Assembly: GCA_032622095.1 (NCBI GenBank)
Contig: CP136063.1
Location: 39,286,106 to 39,350,105 of the forward strand
Length of the DNA: 64,000 bases
Direction of reading: 5' to 3'
DNA from: Siphonodentalium dalli
Lineage: Eukaryota; Mollusca; Scaphopoda; Gadilida; Siphonodentaliidae
Notes under the pieces: model-generated
What the model was told of the DNA's origin: nothing
Seen by the model: the letters and a program-made list of their open reading frames with translations, nothing else
Databases searched by the model: none
Program-made: the position numbers and the translations under genes
Shown: one piece after another, positions 1-11,298 of the stretch
How the letters are laid out: each line of letters starts with the position of its first letter
Numbering within the stretch: the stretch's first letter is position 1

Positions 1-1979
1 ACGGAGTCCGCACTGTCGCATCTACCAATCAGCCATCCACAAAGCGGACCAGCGCGCACTGTCGCACCTACCAATCAGCCACACATAAAGCGGACCAGCG
101 CGCACTGTCGCACCTACCAGTCAGCCACCCACAAAGCGGACCAGGGCGCACTGTCGCACCTACCAATCAGCCAACCACAAAGACATTACGGAGTCCGCAC
201 TGTCGCACCTACCAATCAGCCATCCACAAAGACATTACGGAGTCCGCACTGTCGCACCTACCAATCAGCCATCCACAAAGACATTACGGAGTCCGCACTG
301 TCGCATCTACCAATCAGCCATCCACAAAGACATTACGGAGTCCGCACTGTCGCACCTACCAATCAGCCACCCACAAAGCGGACCAGCGCGCACTGTCGCA
401 CCTACCAATCAGCCACCCACAAAGCGGACCAGGGCGCACTGTTGCATCTACCAATTAGCCATCCACAAAGCGGACCAGGGCGCACTGCCGCACCTACCAA
501 TCAGCCACCCACAAAGACATTACGGAGTCCGCACTGTCGCACCTACCAATCAGCCATCCACAAAGACATTACGGAGTCCGCACTGTCGCACCTACCAATC
601 AGCCAACCACAAAGACATTACGGAGTCCGCAATGTCGCACCTACCAATCAGCCACCCACAAAGACATTACGGGTCCGCACTGTCGCACCTACCAGTCAGC
701 CATACACAAAGCGGACCAGGGCGCACTGTCGCACCTACCAATCAGCCACCACAAAGACATTACGGAGTCCGCACTGTCGCACCTACCAGTCAGCCATACA
801 CAAAGCGGACCAGGGCGCACTGTCGCACCTACCAATCAGCCACCCACAAAGACATTACGGAGTCCACACTGTCGCACCTACCAATCAGCCACCACAAAGA
901 CATTACGGAGTCCGCACTGTCGCACCTACCAGTCAGCCACCCACAAAGCGGACCAGCGCGCACTGTCGCACCTACCAATCAGCCACCCACAAAGCGGACC
1001 AGGGCGCACTGTCGCACCTACCAATCAGCCACCCACAAAGCGGACCAGGGCGCACTGTTGCATCTACCAATTAGCCATCCACAAAGCGGACCAGGGCGCA
1101 CTGTCGCACCTACCAATCAGCCAACCACAAAGACATTACGGAGTCCGCACTGTCGCGCCTACCAATCAGCCATCCATAAAGACATTACGGAGTCCGCACT
1201 GTCGCACCTACCAGTCAGCCACCCACAAAGCGGACCAGGGCGCACTGTCGCACCTACCAATCAGCCACACACAAAGCGGACCAGGGCGCACTGTCGCACC
1301 TACCAATCAGCCACCCACAAAGCGGACCAGGGCGCACTGTCGCACCTACCAATCAGCCACCCACAAAGCGGACCAGGGCGCACTGTTGCATCTACCAATT
1401 AGCCATCCACAAAGCGGACCAGGGCGCACTGTCGCACCTACCAATCAGCCAACCACAAAGCGGACCAGGGCGCACTGTCGCACCTACCAATCAGCCACAC
1501 ACAAAGCGGACCAGGGCGCACTGTCGCACCTACCAATCAGCCATACACAAAGACATTACGGAGTCCGCACTGTCGCACCTACCAATCAGCCACCCACAAA
1601 GACATTACGGGTCCGCACTGTCGCACCTACCAATCAGCCACCCACAAAGACATTACGGAGTCCGCACTGTCGCACCTACCAGTCAGCCATACACAAAGCG
1701 GACCAGGGCGCACTGTCGCACCTACCAATCAGCCATACACAAAGACATTACGGAGTCCGCACTGTCGCACCTACCAGTCAGCCATACACAAAGCGGACCA
1801 GCGCGCACTGTCGCACCTACCAATCAGCCACCCACAAAGCGGACCAGCGCGCACTGTCGCACCTACCAATCAGCCACCCACAAAGACATTACGGAGTCCG
1901 CACTGTCGCACCTACCAATCAGCCACCACAAAGACATTACGGAGTCCGCACTGTCGCACCTACCAATCAGCCATCCACG
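1..1979. repeat. Minisatellite array 1: mixed 46-bp and 49-bp units, about 41 copies
   Basis: Two related units share the core CACCTACCAATCAGCC. Type A (about 49 bp) begins GACATTACGGAGTCCGCACT; type B (about 46 bp) begins GCGGACCAGGGCGCACTG. They alternate irregularly with runs of each type. Both lengths are 1 mod 3 and the core lacks stops, so all three plus-strand frames stay open for long stretches. These proline-, histidine- and threonine-rich readings are by-products of the repeat, not convincing genes. A variant unit reading ACTGTTGCATCTACCAATTA occurs near 437, 1054 and 1384, which indicates duplication of multi-unit blocks. The array runs off the left edge and ends at about 1979. Confidence 0.95.
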
Positions 1980-2104
1980 CGAACGGCGATTCTTCTTCTT
2001 CTCCAGACTACGGCTTGCAGTCAATGTCTGCCTCTAATAAGCCGCCGGGAGGACATGATTGGTCTAAACTTATGACTGTTTTGGTATTCGTCAGATGTTA
2101 GAGA

Positions 2105-2787
2105 TGGTAATGAGTCAATGATTCAAATTTGGTGCGCCATCAGGATTTGTGTTTTATTTTTGTTGTTTTTTAATAGGATAAAATGAATGATTGCTTTTTG
2201 GACTGAGTCATTTATCAGGATGTCGCCTTTCAGTAGTGGTGAGATGAATTTCGAGTCTGCTTTCTGTGTCCTTATAAGAGAAGAATTTCTTGGTGTCTGT
2301 TCTGTTTGCATGTTTAAAGGGGTCTTCGGGATCTGGAACTGGGAGGTCATACTTTGTTGTGGTTCCAGTATGTTGTTCTAGTTTATTTTTGGATTTGTGA
2401 TCAGAGGTTTCTATACCCTGTTGTGTTCTTTTTTGTTTGTACATGTGTTTTAATCTTCGCATCTTTCTTTTGAGTGATGTGTTTACCCAGGGCAGTTTTT
2501 TTATGTTTTTGCTGGGTCGGCATGGGATGTTTTTATTGCATGATTTCAGCAGGGTTTCTTTGAATGATGTCCACAAATTGTTTACATCCTCATTCTTTTT
2601 GTCGAGGGTGCTCCAGTAGATGTTCATATCGATGGACATGTTTTTTGTAGAGGTGTGTCGTTCTGGTTTGAATATTGTTGTTTGTCAGGTCGAATTCTGA
2701 TGCGACGATGTTATGATCTGCAGCGGCTATTGGTGGGAATGTTTCAGAGTTTGTCATGAGAGAGGGCTTGTTTGTGAACACAAATTT
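2105..2787 (-). pseudogene. CR1-like LINE relic: end of endonuclease domain and linker to reverse transcriptase
   Basis: Read on the minus strand, the segment starts with an ADHNIV stretch, matching the SDHxxV motif near the end of APE-type endonucleases. It continues with FDLTNNNIQTRTTHLYKK, then LWTSFKETLLKSCNKNIP, then LPWVNTSLKRKMRRLKHMYK, and near 2200 SPLLKGDILINDSVQKA. This order (endonuclease end, 'IP...PW' linker, 'LL.g..i.D...KA' before the RT) is typical of CR1/jockey-type LINE ORF2 proteins. At least two frameshifts separate the pieces, and the RT proper and the N-terminal endonuclease are absent. The right end abuts the palindromic element at 2789. The same LINE part recurs at 5353-5409 and 7761-7857. 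Confidence 0.75.
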
Positions 2788-2788
2788 A

Positions 2789-3157
2789 CCCTGTGCCAAT
2801 GCATTCTCTAATATATGCGAGTCGACCGTAGGTCGCCTCGCATATATAAGAGAATGCATTGGCCTAACAATTTTTTACCATTTTTTTTTAAATAAATGTT
2901 TCTTACAATTTTTAGGACATAAAATAAAAACCATCCATTACCCTGCAGGGAGCCCCACACATATATAGAAGCATATAGAAGAGTGTCGTCTGCTCATGTT
3001 TGTCTGGGGCTATGTATGGGTGAAATTATAAAATTGTTAAAAAATACAAGAAAAAATTATTAAAATTGTAAAAAATTGTTAGGCCAATGCATTCTCTTAT
3101 ATATGCGAGACGACATATGGTCGACTCGCATATATAAGAGAATGCATTGGCACAGGG
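2789..3157. mobile_element. Double-palindrome foldback element (P element), TA target duplication
   Basis: The outer ends are CCCTGTGCC and GGCACAGGG, flanked on both sides by TA. Each end is itself a palindrome of about 75 bp, with arms GCCAATGCATTCTCTTATAT and its complement around a TCGACCGTAGGTCGC-type centre. An AT-rich spacer with a unique insertion (about 2930-3020) lies between them. The whole is therefore an inverted repeat of two palindromes. There is no coding capacity, so a non-autonomous MITE is the simplest reading. The same structure sits inside the piggyBac-like MITEs elsewhere in this window. Confidence 0.8.
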
Positions 3158-3620
3158 TAAGTATATATGGGCTTTTCGTACATTCTTAGGCTATTCTAAG
3201 GGTTTATTGGTGTATGGTCAGCTTTTGTGGATGATGCATCCTTATGTGGTCCTATGCTCAGGCTAGTTGGAGATTGGCTGATGCTGTGGGAGGATATGAA
3301 GGATCTTGATGACATAGAGTTGAAGAAGGTGCTCTCAAAGTTTGGCATAGAGCAAAAGAGGCACACCCATGATTCGTCACTTTTGCCAAGTATGTTGTAG
3401 CCTTTTTTCGATAGGCTTTGGCATTGTCGGTGATATCACATTTGACAAAATTCACATTCGATACCATCTTGGTTGTCTGTGACCTCTGTGTTGCAGGTGC
3501 CACTCGGAAACTCTATTGTGTGATTTGTTGTGGGCAGAGGGACTGCTGCTGTTGATGGACCGGGATTTAGTTCGATGTCGGCAGCTTGAGCAAGTAAGAT
3601 GTGTACCACATTTGACGGGT
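3158..3620. other. No recognised gene
   Basis: Only short reading frames without recognisable domains are present. The GC content is slightly higher than the surroundings. I see no repeat family that recurs in the window. Confidence 0.4.
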
Positions 3621-3805
3621 TCTTTTCTCAGAACTTGCATGGTTATTTTCAATCTAACGAATTCTGAACTTTAACAGTTTGAATGTCTTTGCTTTTTGTC
3701 TGAGAACATTAATATGTTATTGAAAGAATTTCACTGTTCCGATTTCTGTACATGGATTCATATTAAATCAGGACTTATATCTTGTTTGTTGCTGACAAAT
3801 CACCC
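3621..3805 (+). repeat. Dispersed repeat, inverted partner of 16727-16905
   Basis: This stretch matches the reverse complement of 16727-16905 over its whole length at roughly three bases in four or better. Shared stretches include TTGCATGGTTATTTTCAAT, GACAAATCACCC and GAAAGAATTTCAC. Similarity stops abruptly at CAAATCACCC on both copies. The other copy lies just 3' of a zinc-finger relic, and this copy lies about 700 bp 5' of a zinc-finger gene. Confidence 0.75.
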
Positions 3806-4508
3806 TTCACGTCCAAGCATGTTGGCACTCATTTTACACGATTGGTTACCAATATGTCAAATTGAGGTGTCACGAAATACTAATTCACTGTATTAGCGCA
3901 GTCTATCAGAAATACTGCGGCAAATGTATGTCTTTCTACGACCACGTTGACGATGTTCACAACTGAATAAATATTATTAGTATAAATCAGCAAAACTAAC
4001 GGAATAATATGTAAGAATTCAGTCCTATGGTAGCAGTAATATAAATGCACATCGAACACGTTTTCTTACGTTCAAATCGGTACGAAATTCCCTGAGTGCG
4101 TGTATAATATCGAACCAATCCGTTTCTCACAATATTATCGCCCAATAAACGTATCCATTATATGGAACCAGATTTTGAAATATTATCGGTATCAACCTTT
4201 TAGGAACAAAATTATGACATTGCGGTAGTGTTACTGACATTGGGAACAAAGTAGACCGCACTTTGTCCATCAGACAGCGGGGTCCATTATCTTCGTTAAC
4301 GCCTCACAATCCGTGTCTTGGTCAAGTTGGTGGTGAAGAGAACAAGTTGGATAACGCCATTAAGTTAATGGGCCGTGAATCCGATTCTTCGTCTGGACCA
4401 AAAAATTATCTGCACATGAGATAATTAACTCAATACGAGTCCGATATAAGCGGGGGAATTATTCGGAATTTAGGTTAATCTTAAAACCCGATCGTCCACT
4501 CGGGTGTG
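3806..4508. other. Upstream region of the zinc-finger gene; nothing recognised
   Basis: AT-rich, with no clear TATA-plus-initiator arrangement and no repeat family seen elsewhere in the window. It may hold the promoter and a 5' exon of the downstream gene, but I cannot place either. Confidence 0.35.
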
Positions 4509-5090
4509 ATGTCTGAGGAAAGCCCACACAGACTACAGTTTACAGAGAATACGATAATCCACAGAGCTGATCGCCCGTATCAGCGCGAGAAATCATTTAC
4601 TACGTCATCTCAAGCCACTATGCGTAAGAGAACGCACACCGGTGATCGTCCATATCAATGCGATATATGTGAGAAATCATTCACCCGGACGAGTGACCTA
4701 ATGAGACATAAGAGAGTCCACGCCGGCGATCGTCCAAATCAATGCGATATATGTGGGAAGTCATTCGGACAGATGGATGGCCTAATAAGACATAAGAGAA
4801 TCCACACAGGCGATCGTCCGTACCAGTGCGATATATGTGGGAAATCATTCGCCCGGACGAGTATCCTAATAAGCCATAAGAGAGTTCATTCTGGAGAGCG
4901 TCCGTATCAGTGCGATATATGTGAGAAATCATTCGCCCAGACGAGTAGCCTAATGGGCCATAAGAGAGTCCATTCTGGAGAGCGTCCGTACCGGTGCGAT
5001 ATATGTGAGAAATCATTCGCCAAGATCAGTACCCTAACGGCGCATAAGAGAGTCCATTCTGGAGATCATCCGTATCAGTGTGATATATGA
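4509..5090 (+). CDS. C2H2 zinc-finger protein, five intact fingers, C-terminally truncated
   Basis: A 193-residue frame from the first in-frame ATG. It has five canonical C2H2 fingers of the CDIC(E/G)KSF...H(K)R(V/I)H type, joined by TGDRPYQ or SGERPYQ linkers, so a nuclear DNA-binding role is expected from the family. A sixth finger at the N-terminal side (residues about 24-43) is dead: it has lost both zinc cysteines through a small deletion, and its first histidine reads Arg. At the C-terminus a seventh finger stops right after YQCDI, where ATATGTGAG reads ATATGAG and the 2-bp loss creates a stop. No KRAB, BTB, SCAN or ZAD domain is visible. The fingers match those of the minus-strand locus at 17-19 kb, so both belong to one lineage-specific family. 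It could be a functional short paralogue or an early pseudogene. Confidence 0.75.
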   Translation: MSEESPHRLQFTENTIIHRADRPYQREKSFTTSSQATMRKRTHTGDRPYQCDICEKSFTRTSDLMRHKRVHAGDRPNQCDICGKSFGQMDGLIRHKRIHTGDRPYQCDICGKSFARTSILISHKRVHSGERPYQCDICEKSFAQTSSLMGHKRVHSGERPYRCDICEKSFAKISTLTAHKRVHSGDHPYQCDI

Positions 5091-5352
5091 GAAACGATTA
5101 TATGATTCATATATGATTATATAATAATATAATAAAAGATTGAATATTTGATATTGATATGTTTATTGATCACAACCCAAAGGTTGCTTTGCGGTTCGTA
5201 AGCGACGCAAGTATAGTTGTGACGTCACTAATTTCCATACCCCGTCCACTTCCAAATTGTTTTTACATCCGGGCGATTCGCACCTATGGACACAAGTGGT
5301 GGCCGCCATGTTGGAATAGAAATGACAAATTAACAAAACGTTTGTGCTGTCC
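5091..5352. other. 3' flank of the zinc-finger gene
   Basis: The first 70 bases are AT-rich and contain AATAAA-like hexamers (AATAATATAATAAAAG near 5130), which could serve for polyadenylation. The remainder shows no recognised feature. Confidence 0.35.
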
Positions 5353-5409
5353 GCTTTTTTGTAGAGGTGTGTGGTTCTGGTTTGAATATTGTTGTTTGTC
5401 AGGTCGAAT
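5353..5409 (-). pseudogene. LINE-derived fragment, first half of a split copy
   Basis: About 55 bases match 2641-2695, encoding FDLTNNNIQTRTTHLYKK on the minus strand. The match breaks exactly at GGTCGAAT and resumes at 7761 with ATTCTGATGC. This copy was therefore interrupted by the transposon at 5410-7760. Confidence 0.85.
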
Positions 5410-7760
5410 AGCGCTTGTACGCATTGAGCTCCCGAGTACGTCACGAATAATGATATCATATGCTAAAAATAGATTTTCGGACAAACTTTACCACGTGTTG
5501 GAGAACGCATGCATTTACTGTATGTGTGAGATTTAGAGTGTGTCTATAAAACTAATAATAACTTTGTTATTTTTCGTAGTTTTTACGTGAAAATTTAAAC
5601 ATACATCAGGGACATATACTTCTTGCAGAATGTTAAAAACATTTTCAGTTGCTCATTGTATTTTTTTTTATTGTATACGACAAAATAGTCGAAATCGGGA
5701 AATTCATAGAACTTTGGTAACCACCCAATGTTTGCAGTGTTAGAAAACGCCCAATCAAAATATAGTTCTTTAGTAATTGTTTACACCAATTTGTTTTTTC
5801 AACGAATATAGAGTAAACATAGTCCTCTCGGAATATCAAAATAATTAACCCCTAGACAGCCGACACCGCCGGCAATTAATTCGCGCTTCACACCTCCGAC
5901 TTTGCCAGAGTGTCGGACGAAAATGAAAGTTATCTGTCCAATTTTCGTGTCGAATGGTGATATAAACCTCATTTGTCAGGTGCATGTATAAATATGATTA
6001 TTATATACCATATACGGATTTTAAAACGCTCTTTAATAATTTCGTATCTGAGCTGTCATGAACAAACTATAAATTATATTCGAAATGGCCCCGTTTTGTT
6101 TTTTTGTTAATTTGTGACTGGATGCATCGCTCGAAGTACGTTATTTTGCTATATAAAACTGCACGGTGTCGCTGAAAGTATGGGACCATCAATATATAAG
6201 GCATATCTTGTGCATGTATACGATAAACACCGGGTCATGCATTTCAATCCACCAGATCTGCACCAGAAACGATTTGACGATAACATTAGCACCAATATGT
6301 TCCCGAACACGAGGCATGCATGGTGACATTTATGAAGGTAACAGATATTCTCCTGAAGGAAAATTGTTAACAAATAGATAACGAGTTATAAATAGTAACA
6401 GCATATTTGGTAACTCAGAATGATAACAAGAAACGCTCTTCATTTGTTCCGTTTAGAGTATCAATGGACCTCATTATATAAATATTTTGAAATGGAATAA
6501 GTTTTCAACATAAACTGCATTTAATCTCGCCATAAATTTTCTAATTTAACATTTTTGTTATGTGATTTATATTTACCTACCCATCAGAAGGCGGCAAAAT
6601 TGTCCCCTTTATTGGGGGTGCTATAATTAGCCTGGAGAGACGATGTATGTATGATCGATGCATGACGTTAATTTAACATATCTTGAATAATAAATCCACG
6701 ATCTACCATTTTATCACCCGGTTTGATCCAGAAAACCACTCCGCGCAACCACCTCCGTTAAAAAAACCGTCACAAACAGAAGGAATAGTAAGATATAGAC
6801 AACCTTGTTATTACGCCAATCAGAAATCTGGCATAGATAGTATGTTATTGTCAATTTTTTCCCTTATGTTATGTTATGTAAACAAAAGCAAAAAACGTTA
6901 TAAGTTTCCTGGCTTTTGTTTAGATCCTGATATGGTAAACATAAAAGAGCATTATTAGTTACTCTTTTCCTGATATGGCAATAATAAAGAGCGTTTATGT
7001 CATTTTTGTATGATTAACCAATATAACTTGCGCTGTGTTATGTAAACAGAAGCACAACTTGTATGTAACACGAGCAGCCTCTTATTTGCGTACAGCATCG
7101 TACGTCTTGATGACAATATACTATTTACGCGCTGATTACGCTTTGGTGTTCCTTCTGTTGATGCCGATTTGAACTAATACAAATATTTCTGCAACGAACG
7201 CCGCCCGTTACAGAAGGCGCCATGTACACTTTATTGTGGGCGCTGATTAGCCTGGGTGACCCATGTACACCTGATTGTCGCGGAAGCGAGTTTGCGATAT
7301 GATGTCATCACGCGTATGATCATATTGACCGCCTCGCAGCGTTATTCTCGACTCAATGGTTTTATGGTAGAATGTTATTCAACTAAGAATGATATAATTT
7401 ACAACAGGAAGCATGGACCCGAATTTCTTACATGACAAACCACGAAAAATGACACTTGCGAAAATAATGTAATTTACAGTAGTGTTATATCGTAGTTCTC
7501 GGCGCTGTCAGGAAGGCAATATTTTGGCCATGACACCGCCTGGATAAAGTATAAATTTCTATTTGAAAACCACTGCAATTTACAATGTAAAATGAATATA
7601 TGTGTGTATACTTTTATCTAATAAATCATCATACATTCGTCACATCGACGCACATTCGTACACCGAGTAGCAGAACACATGGCAATGTTTGTCCGAATAT
7701 CCAGCGCCTCGCTGTGAAATTAATTATTTTTAGAACAGATGACCAATGCGTACAAACGCT
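5410..7760. mobile_element. 2.35-kb DNA transposon with about 110-bp imperfect TIRs, inserted in the LINE-derived repeat
   Basis: The ends are AGCGCTTGTACGCATTG and the complement of AGCGTTTGTACGCATTG. A second conserved block sits about 70-80 bp in: TCGGACAAAC followed by a CACGTGTTG or CATGTGTTC-type run, at both ends in inverted orientation. The pre-insertion site is known from the intact copy at 2685-2700. Comparison gives either a 2-bp AT duplication or, if the element is read as starting TAGCGC, insertion between GAA and TTC with no duplication. The interior has only short open frames (for example near 6683-6958 and 5645-5839) with no recognisable transposase. Two internal segments near 6590 and 7210 resemble each other (TTTATTG(T/G)GGGnGCT). 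It is therefore either non-autonomous or from a superfamily I cannot name. Confidence 0.8.
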
Positions 7761-7857
7761 ATTCTGATGCGACGATGTTATGATCTGCTGCGGCTATTGG
7801 TGGGAATGTTTCAGAGTTTGTCATGAGAGAGGGCTTGTTTGTGAACACAAATTTACC
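7761..7857 (-). pseudogene. LINE-derived fragment, second half of the split copy
   Basis: It matches 2693-2788 almost base for base (one or two differences), covering the ADHNIV endonuclease motif on the minus strand. The junction with a palindromic-element start (CCCTGTGCC) is the same as at 2789, so the two copies descend from one LINE-plus-palindrome unit. Confidence 0.85.
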
Positions 7858-7874
7858 CTGTGCCAATGCATTCT
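7858..7874. mobile_element. Stub of the double-palindrome element
   Basis: Only CCCTGTGCCAATGCATT plus a few bases of the element remain before unrelated AT-rich sequence begins. Confidence 0.7.
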
Positions 7875-9755
7875 AAAAATAGGATAGACGTCGCACTCAT
7901 GGTTATCAATCTGTAACGCTACTGGACGTCGCCATTGCTTTGGCCAGAAAAGTAGGGGGAGATAATTTTACGTTATATTTACATAGGGTTCGTGTACGGT
8001 TGTGAAGAAATACTCGCAATAAAGTACTTTATATTAACTTTTAATCATAATGCTTTCAATGTGACATTGAATTAATGCCACTAAATACGATTTGGTCCGT
8101 GATATGCATTTTCTGGAATGGAAAGTGTCCGTAATTCGACGTCAATTACTGCGCTAAATCAAACTCTCTTGTGGCAAGTTGTGCGTATTTTGCGTCCAGG
8201 TTTATTTCCTCTGATTTTTTACGTGTTGTGGGGATTTAGTTTTGTAATTTTCCTCGATCACCTAGTGCAAGTATTGGATGATCTGATTTCTTACGTGTAG
8301 TGGGGGTTTAGTTTTGTAGTTTTCCTAGATCAGCTGGCGCACATGTAAGTATTGGAGGTATACCGAAGCACATAATTCAGAGTGATTTTTTCTCATAAAC
8401 GTACACACGTACGTTGATGAAATTAATCAATGGATATATATGAGTCTCATGTCCTCCACAGTTGAATCACTAGCCCGATTCAACCGGGAACTTTTTTACT
8501 TTTATATATATACCGGTATATATATAAAAATAAAATAATTTCCCGTAAAATTAAATAAATGTCACAGGACCACTGCACCTCATTCTATCTTGTATTCTAA
8601 CATATACGAGTATTATAAACATGTCCTTTAATATCTCATAGTAATTAATTTCATCTTATAAAAACAGACATATATATCATGTTTATATACATAAATGAAT
8701 AACCAATGATTATTTATTTGAGTTCCATGATTCTTTTGTATATTTGGGTCACAGTAGGGTGTTTCAACAAACAGGTGTGTATGTGGTCTTGTTATATGAA
8801 TTAACCTAAACATGAATATAAAGGGTATCTCTGTCCACCATGATATTAAAATAGATATCAACGAAGAACAGTTAATTGTATAGGCTACAGGTACTTTGAA
8901 ACTGAGCGAGATAATCCATACAGTAATAAAATAGTTAATGATTATGGTACAATTTGTAAAATATACTAGTAAGATAACATACTTATAGACCATTTACATT
9001 GGAGAATTACAGTTACTAAAGCTGAATGGGATCATGCATGCTATTGGGAGCTACTAGCCTAGAGGATACTTTTTTTTCAGACTGGAGGGACACACAATCT
9101 GCAAATGAACCTGGGTGTTGCCTTAGTATGGATATGTGATGGAGAGACAATGTTTGAAATCTATATTTAATTTAATGATGAACTTATAAATGTGTATCAT
9201 TTGTGGTTCTTTCCTTGACAGTCAATGAGACATCAGCTACTTTTTATCCAGGATTTTCGTACAAGTATAGTTCAATTCCTTCTTTATCTTGAACACATCC
9301 TTGCATTCTGCATCTCATTTTGTCTCATCTAGATTATTTTCGGCTCATGCATGTTGCACACATCACTTTATGACCCGCCAATATCATTAAGGTGTTGCCA
9401 TTGGCATACGGTATAGATCTGTCCACTTCCTGAAATAATACAAAATTCGAAGCATTTAATTTTAATTATAAAATAATTTACAGGTTACAGGTAAGATTAC
9501 CGTATGAAATATGTTATATTGGGATATTTCCCATGCAGTACACACCACTCACCAGTGCCTACATTGGCAAACCTTGTAATATTCAGTTGTTCATACCTCT
9601 TTATGATAGCAGTATAAATTATACAAAAATAATGCTATTGCTAATATAATAATAAATAAGGCTAATGACAACTGCTAATGATATTATATTTCAACATAGC
9701 TGACCAGTACTTGTATACATTATAATTAATGCCCACGAAGTCTCAATGTCATTTA
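7875..9755. other. AT-rich region with a small tandem duplication and a palindrome; no gene recognised
   Basis: At about 8210-8355 a unit of roughly 71 bp, beginning CTGATTTTTTACGTG, occurs twice in tandem and makes a short open frame that I do not consider coding. At 8486-8544 a near-palindrome centred on ATATACCGGTATAT is bounded by GGGAA and TTCCC. The rest shows no recognised repeat or domain. Confidence 0.5.
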
Positions 9756-9759
9756 TTAA

Positions 9760-10802
9760 AGATGGATTATCTCTTTAAATAACAAATTTTAAAGATGGAT
9801 TATAAAATAATAGATATGAACTGAAGACCTATGTCCGGAAAAGCTTCTATCAATTAATATTGATTTTATTTCGAATATTACAGGTGGATTATCTCTTTGT
9901 AAACATGTATTATATAGTTACCGGGGTATAAAATATTAGATTTGAATCGAAGACTCCTGTCCGGAAATGCTTCTATCGATTAATATTAATTTTATTTCGA
10001 ATATTTTCTGGTCTAAAAAGGGGTATTTGTTCAGCTAACGAACAATAGTGGTTACTGTTAACATAGACCAGAAATTATATTGTGCAATTTTGTCACAAAT
10101 AAACGTTAATTATACTCATTATCGCTTATATATGTGGAATAAAACAATACAAACAACCAATCTGTGTCATTTGACATTCGTTGCGTAGCCGTAGGAACAG
10201 CCCAGTGCTCTATATCGCAATACGGTCTCATCCGAATGGTCGGTTCTAAAAATAGTAACATAAATGGGCCCGATTTAATATTCGAAATAAAATCAATATT
10301 AATTGATAGAAGCTTTTCCGGACATAGGTCTTCAGTTCATATCTATTATTTTATTCCCACGCAACTATTTAAAATGTGTTATTTAAAGAGATAATCCATC
10401 TTTAAATCGGGCCCATTTATGTTACTATTTTTAGAACCGACCATTCGGATGAGACCGTATTGCGATATAGAGCACTGGGCTGTTCCTACGGCTACGCAAC
10501 GAATGTCAAATGACACAGATTGGTTGTTTGTATTGTTTTGTTCCACAGATATAAGCGATAATGAGTATAATTAACGTTTATTTGTGACAAAATTGCACAA
10601 TATAATTTCTGGTCTATGTTAACAGTAACCACTATTATTCGTTAGCTGGACAAACACCCCTTTTTAGACCAGAAAATATCCGAAATAAAATTAATATTAA
10701 CCGATAGAAGCATTTCCGGACAGGAGTCTTCGATTCAGATCTAATAATTCATACCCCGGTAACTATATAAAACATGTTTACAAACTTGAAGAGATAATCC
10801 AG
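9760..10802 (+). mobile_element. U transposon (outer copy), interrupted by a second U in opposite orientation
   Basis: The left end AGATGGATTATCTCTTT is preceded by TTAA. The left part runs to CGAATATTA at 9880. The right part resumes with AATCGGGCCC near 10404 and ends with a decayed GAGATAATCC terminus. Interior landmarks shared with the intact copy at 32527-33045 are ACTGAAGACCTATGTCCGG, TTAGAACCGACCATTCGG and AGGAGTCTTCGATTC. There is no transposase frame, so it is non-autonomous. TTAA target duplications suggest a piggyBac- or Kolobok-like transposase acting in trans. Confidence 0.85.
9882..10401 (-). mobile_element. U transposon (inner copy), complete, 520 bp, nested in another U
   Basis: A complete reverse-oriented copy with termini AGGTGGATTATCTCTTT and AAAGAGATAATCCATCT. 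It is flanked by TTAC on the left and TTAA on the right; the uninterrupted site in the intact copy reads TATTAAATCGGG, so the original duplication was TTAA with one later change. The nesting creates an inverted repeat with about 380-bp arms and almost no spacer at 10.02-10.68 kb. Confidence 0.88.
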
Positions 10803-11298
10803 AAAAGTTGATTTTTGCAAGACCGCTGCACATGGATGTTTCGACCGCACATTGAATGATGAAACTATATATCAACGGAATATACATGTCTCAAAATTAT
10901 CGGGGCTTAAATGCCCTTAACAAACGTTTTTTTTAAATCCCATCATTTTATAGACAAAAGACAACCTGAATCGGTTGAACAAGGAGAGGTGCTAACAATT
11001 AAAGCACCAGACAACTGGTTGTGACTGGTATGCAAAATATAGGCAGACCGGATTTCATCTGCATAATGTCGCAGTCTACCTAATGATTGTCCTAACATTG
11101 GGCAGACCTGGGAATTTGTATATTTCATATTATTTGAGGAATCACAAATTCCCATTGATTATAGCTTGACGGTTACATTTAGAACAAAACTAGAGAAAGA
11201 GCGTTTAAAATATAGCAGTTTTAAAAAGTTTTTTGTATATGTCTGCCTATGACCCTAGTATATATATATTATTTTTTTTTACGAAAAGTATTATTACA
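10803..11298. other. No recognised gene
   Basis: Sequence of mixed composition with only one short open frame on the minus strand (about 10943-11155), which has no recognisable motif. Confidence 0.4.

Noticed and set aside
1-1979. CRISPR-like array
   Set aside because: No unique spacers: repeat and intervening sequence are both repetitive, and the context is eukaryotic.
442-2075. Proline/histidine-rich proteins in three overlapping frames
   Set aside because: All three forward frames are open in array 1 because the unit lacks stops and its length is 1 mod 3; no start context or selection signal.
8118-8300. Short membrane-protein-like frame
   Set aside because: It lies across a 71-bp tandem duplication and has no homology that I recognise; its hydrophobic look comes from T-rich sequence.
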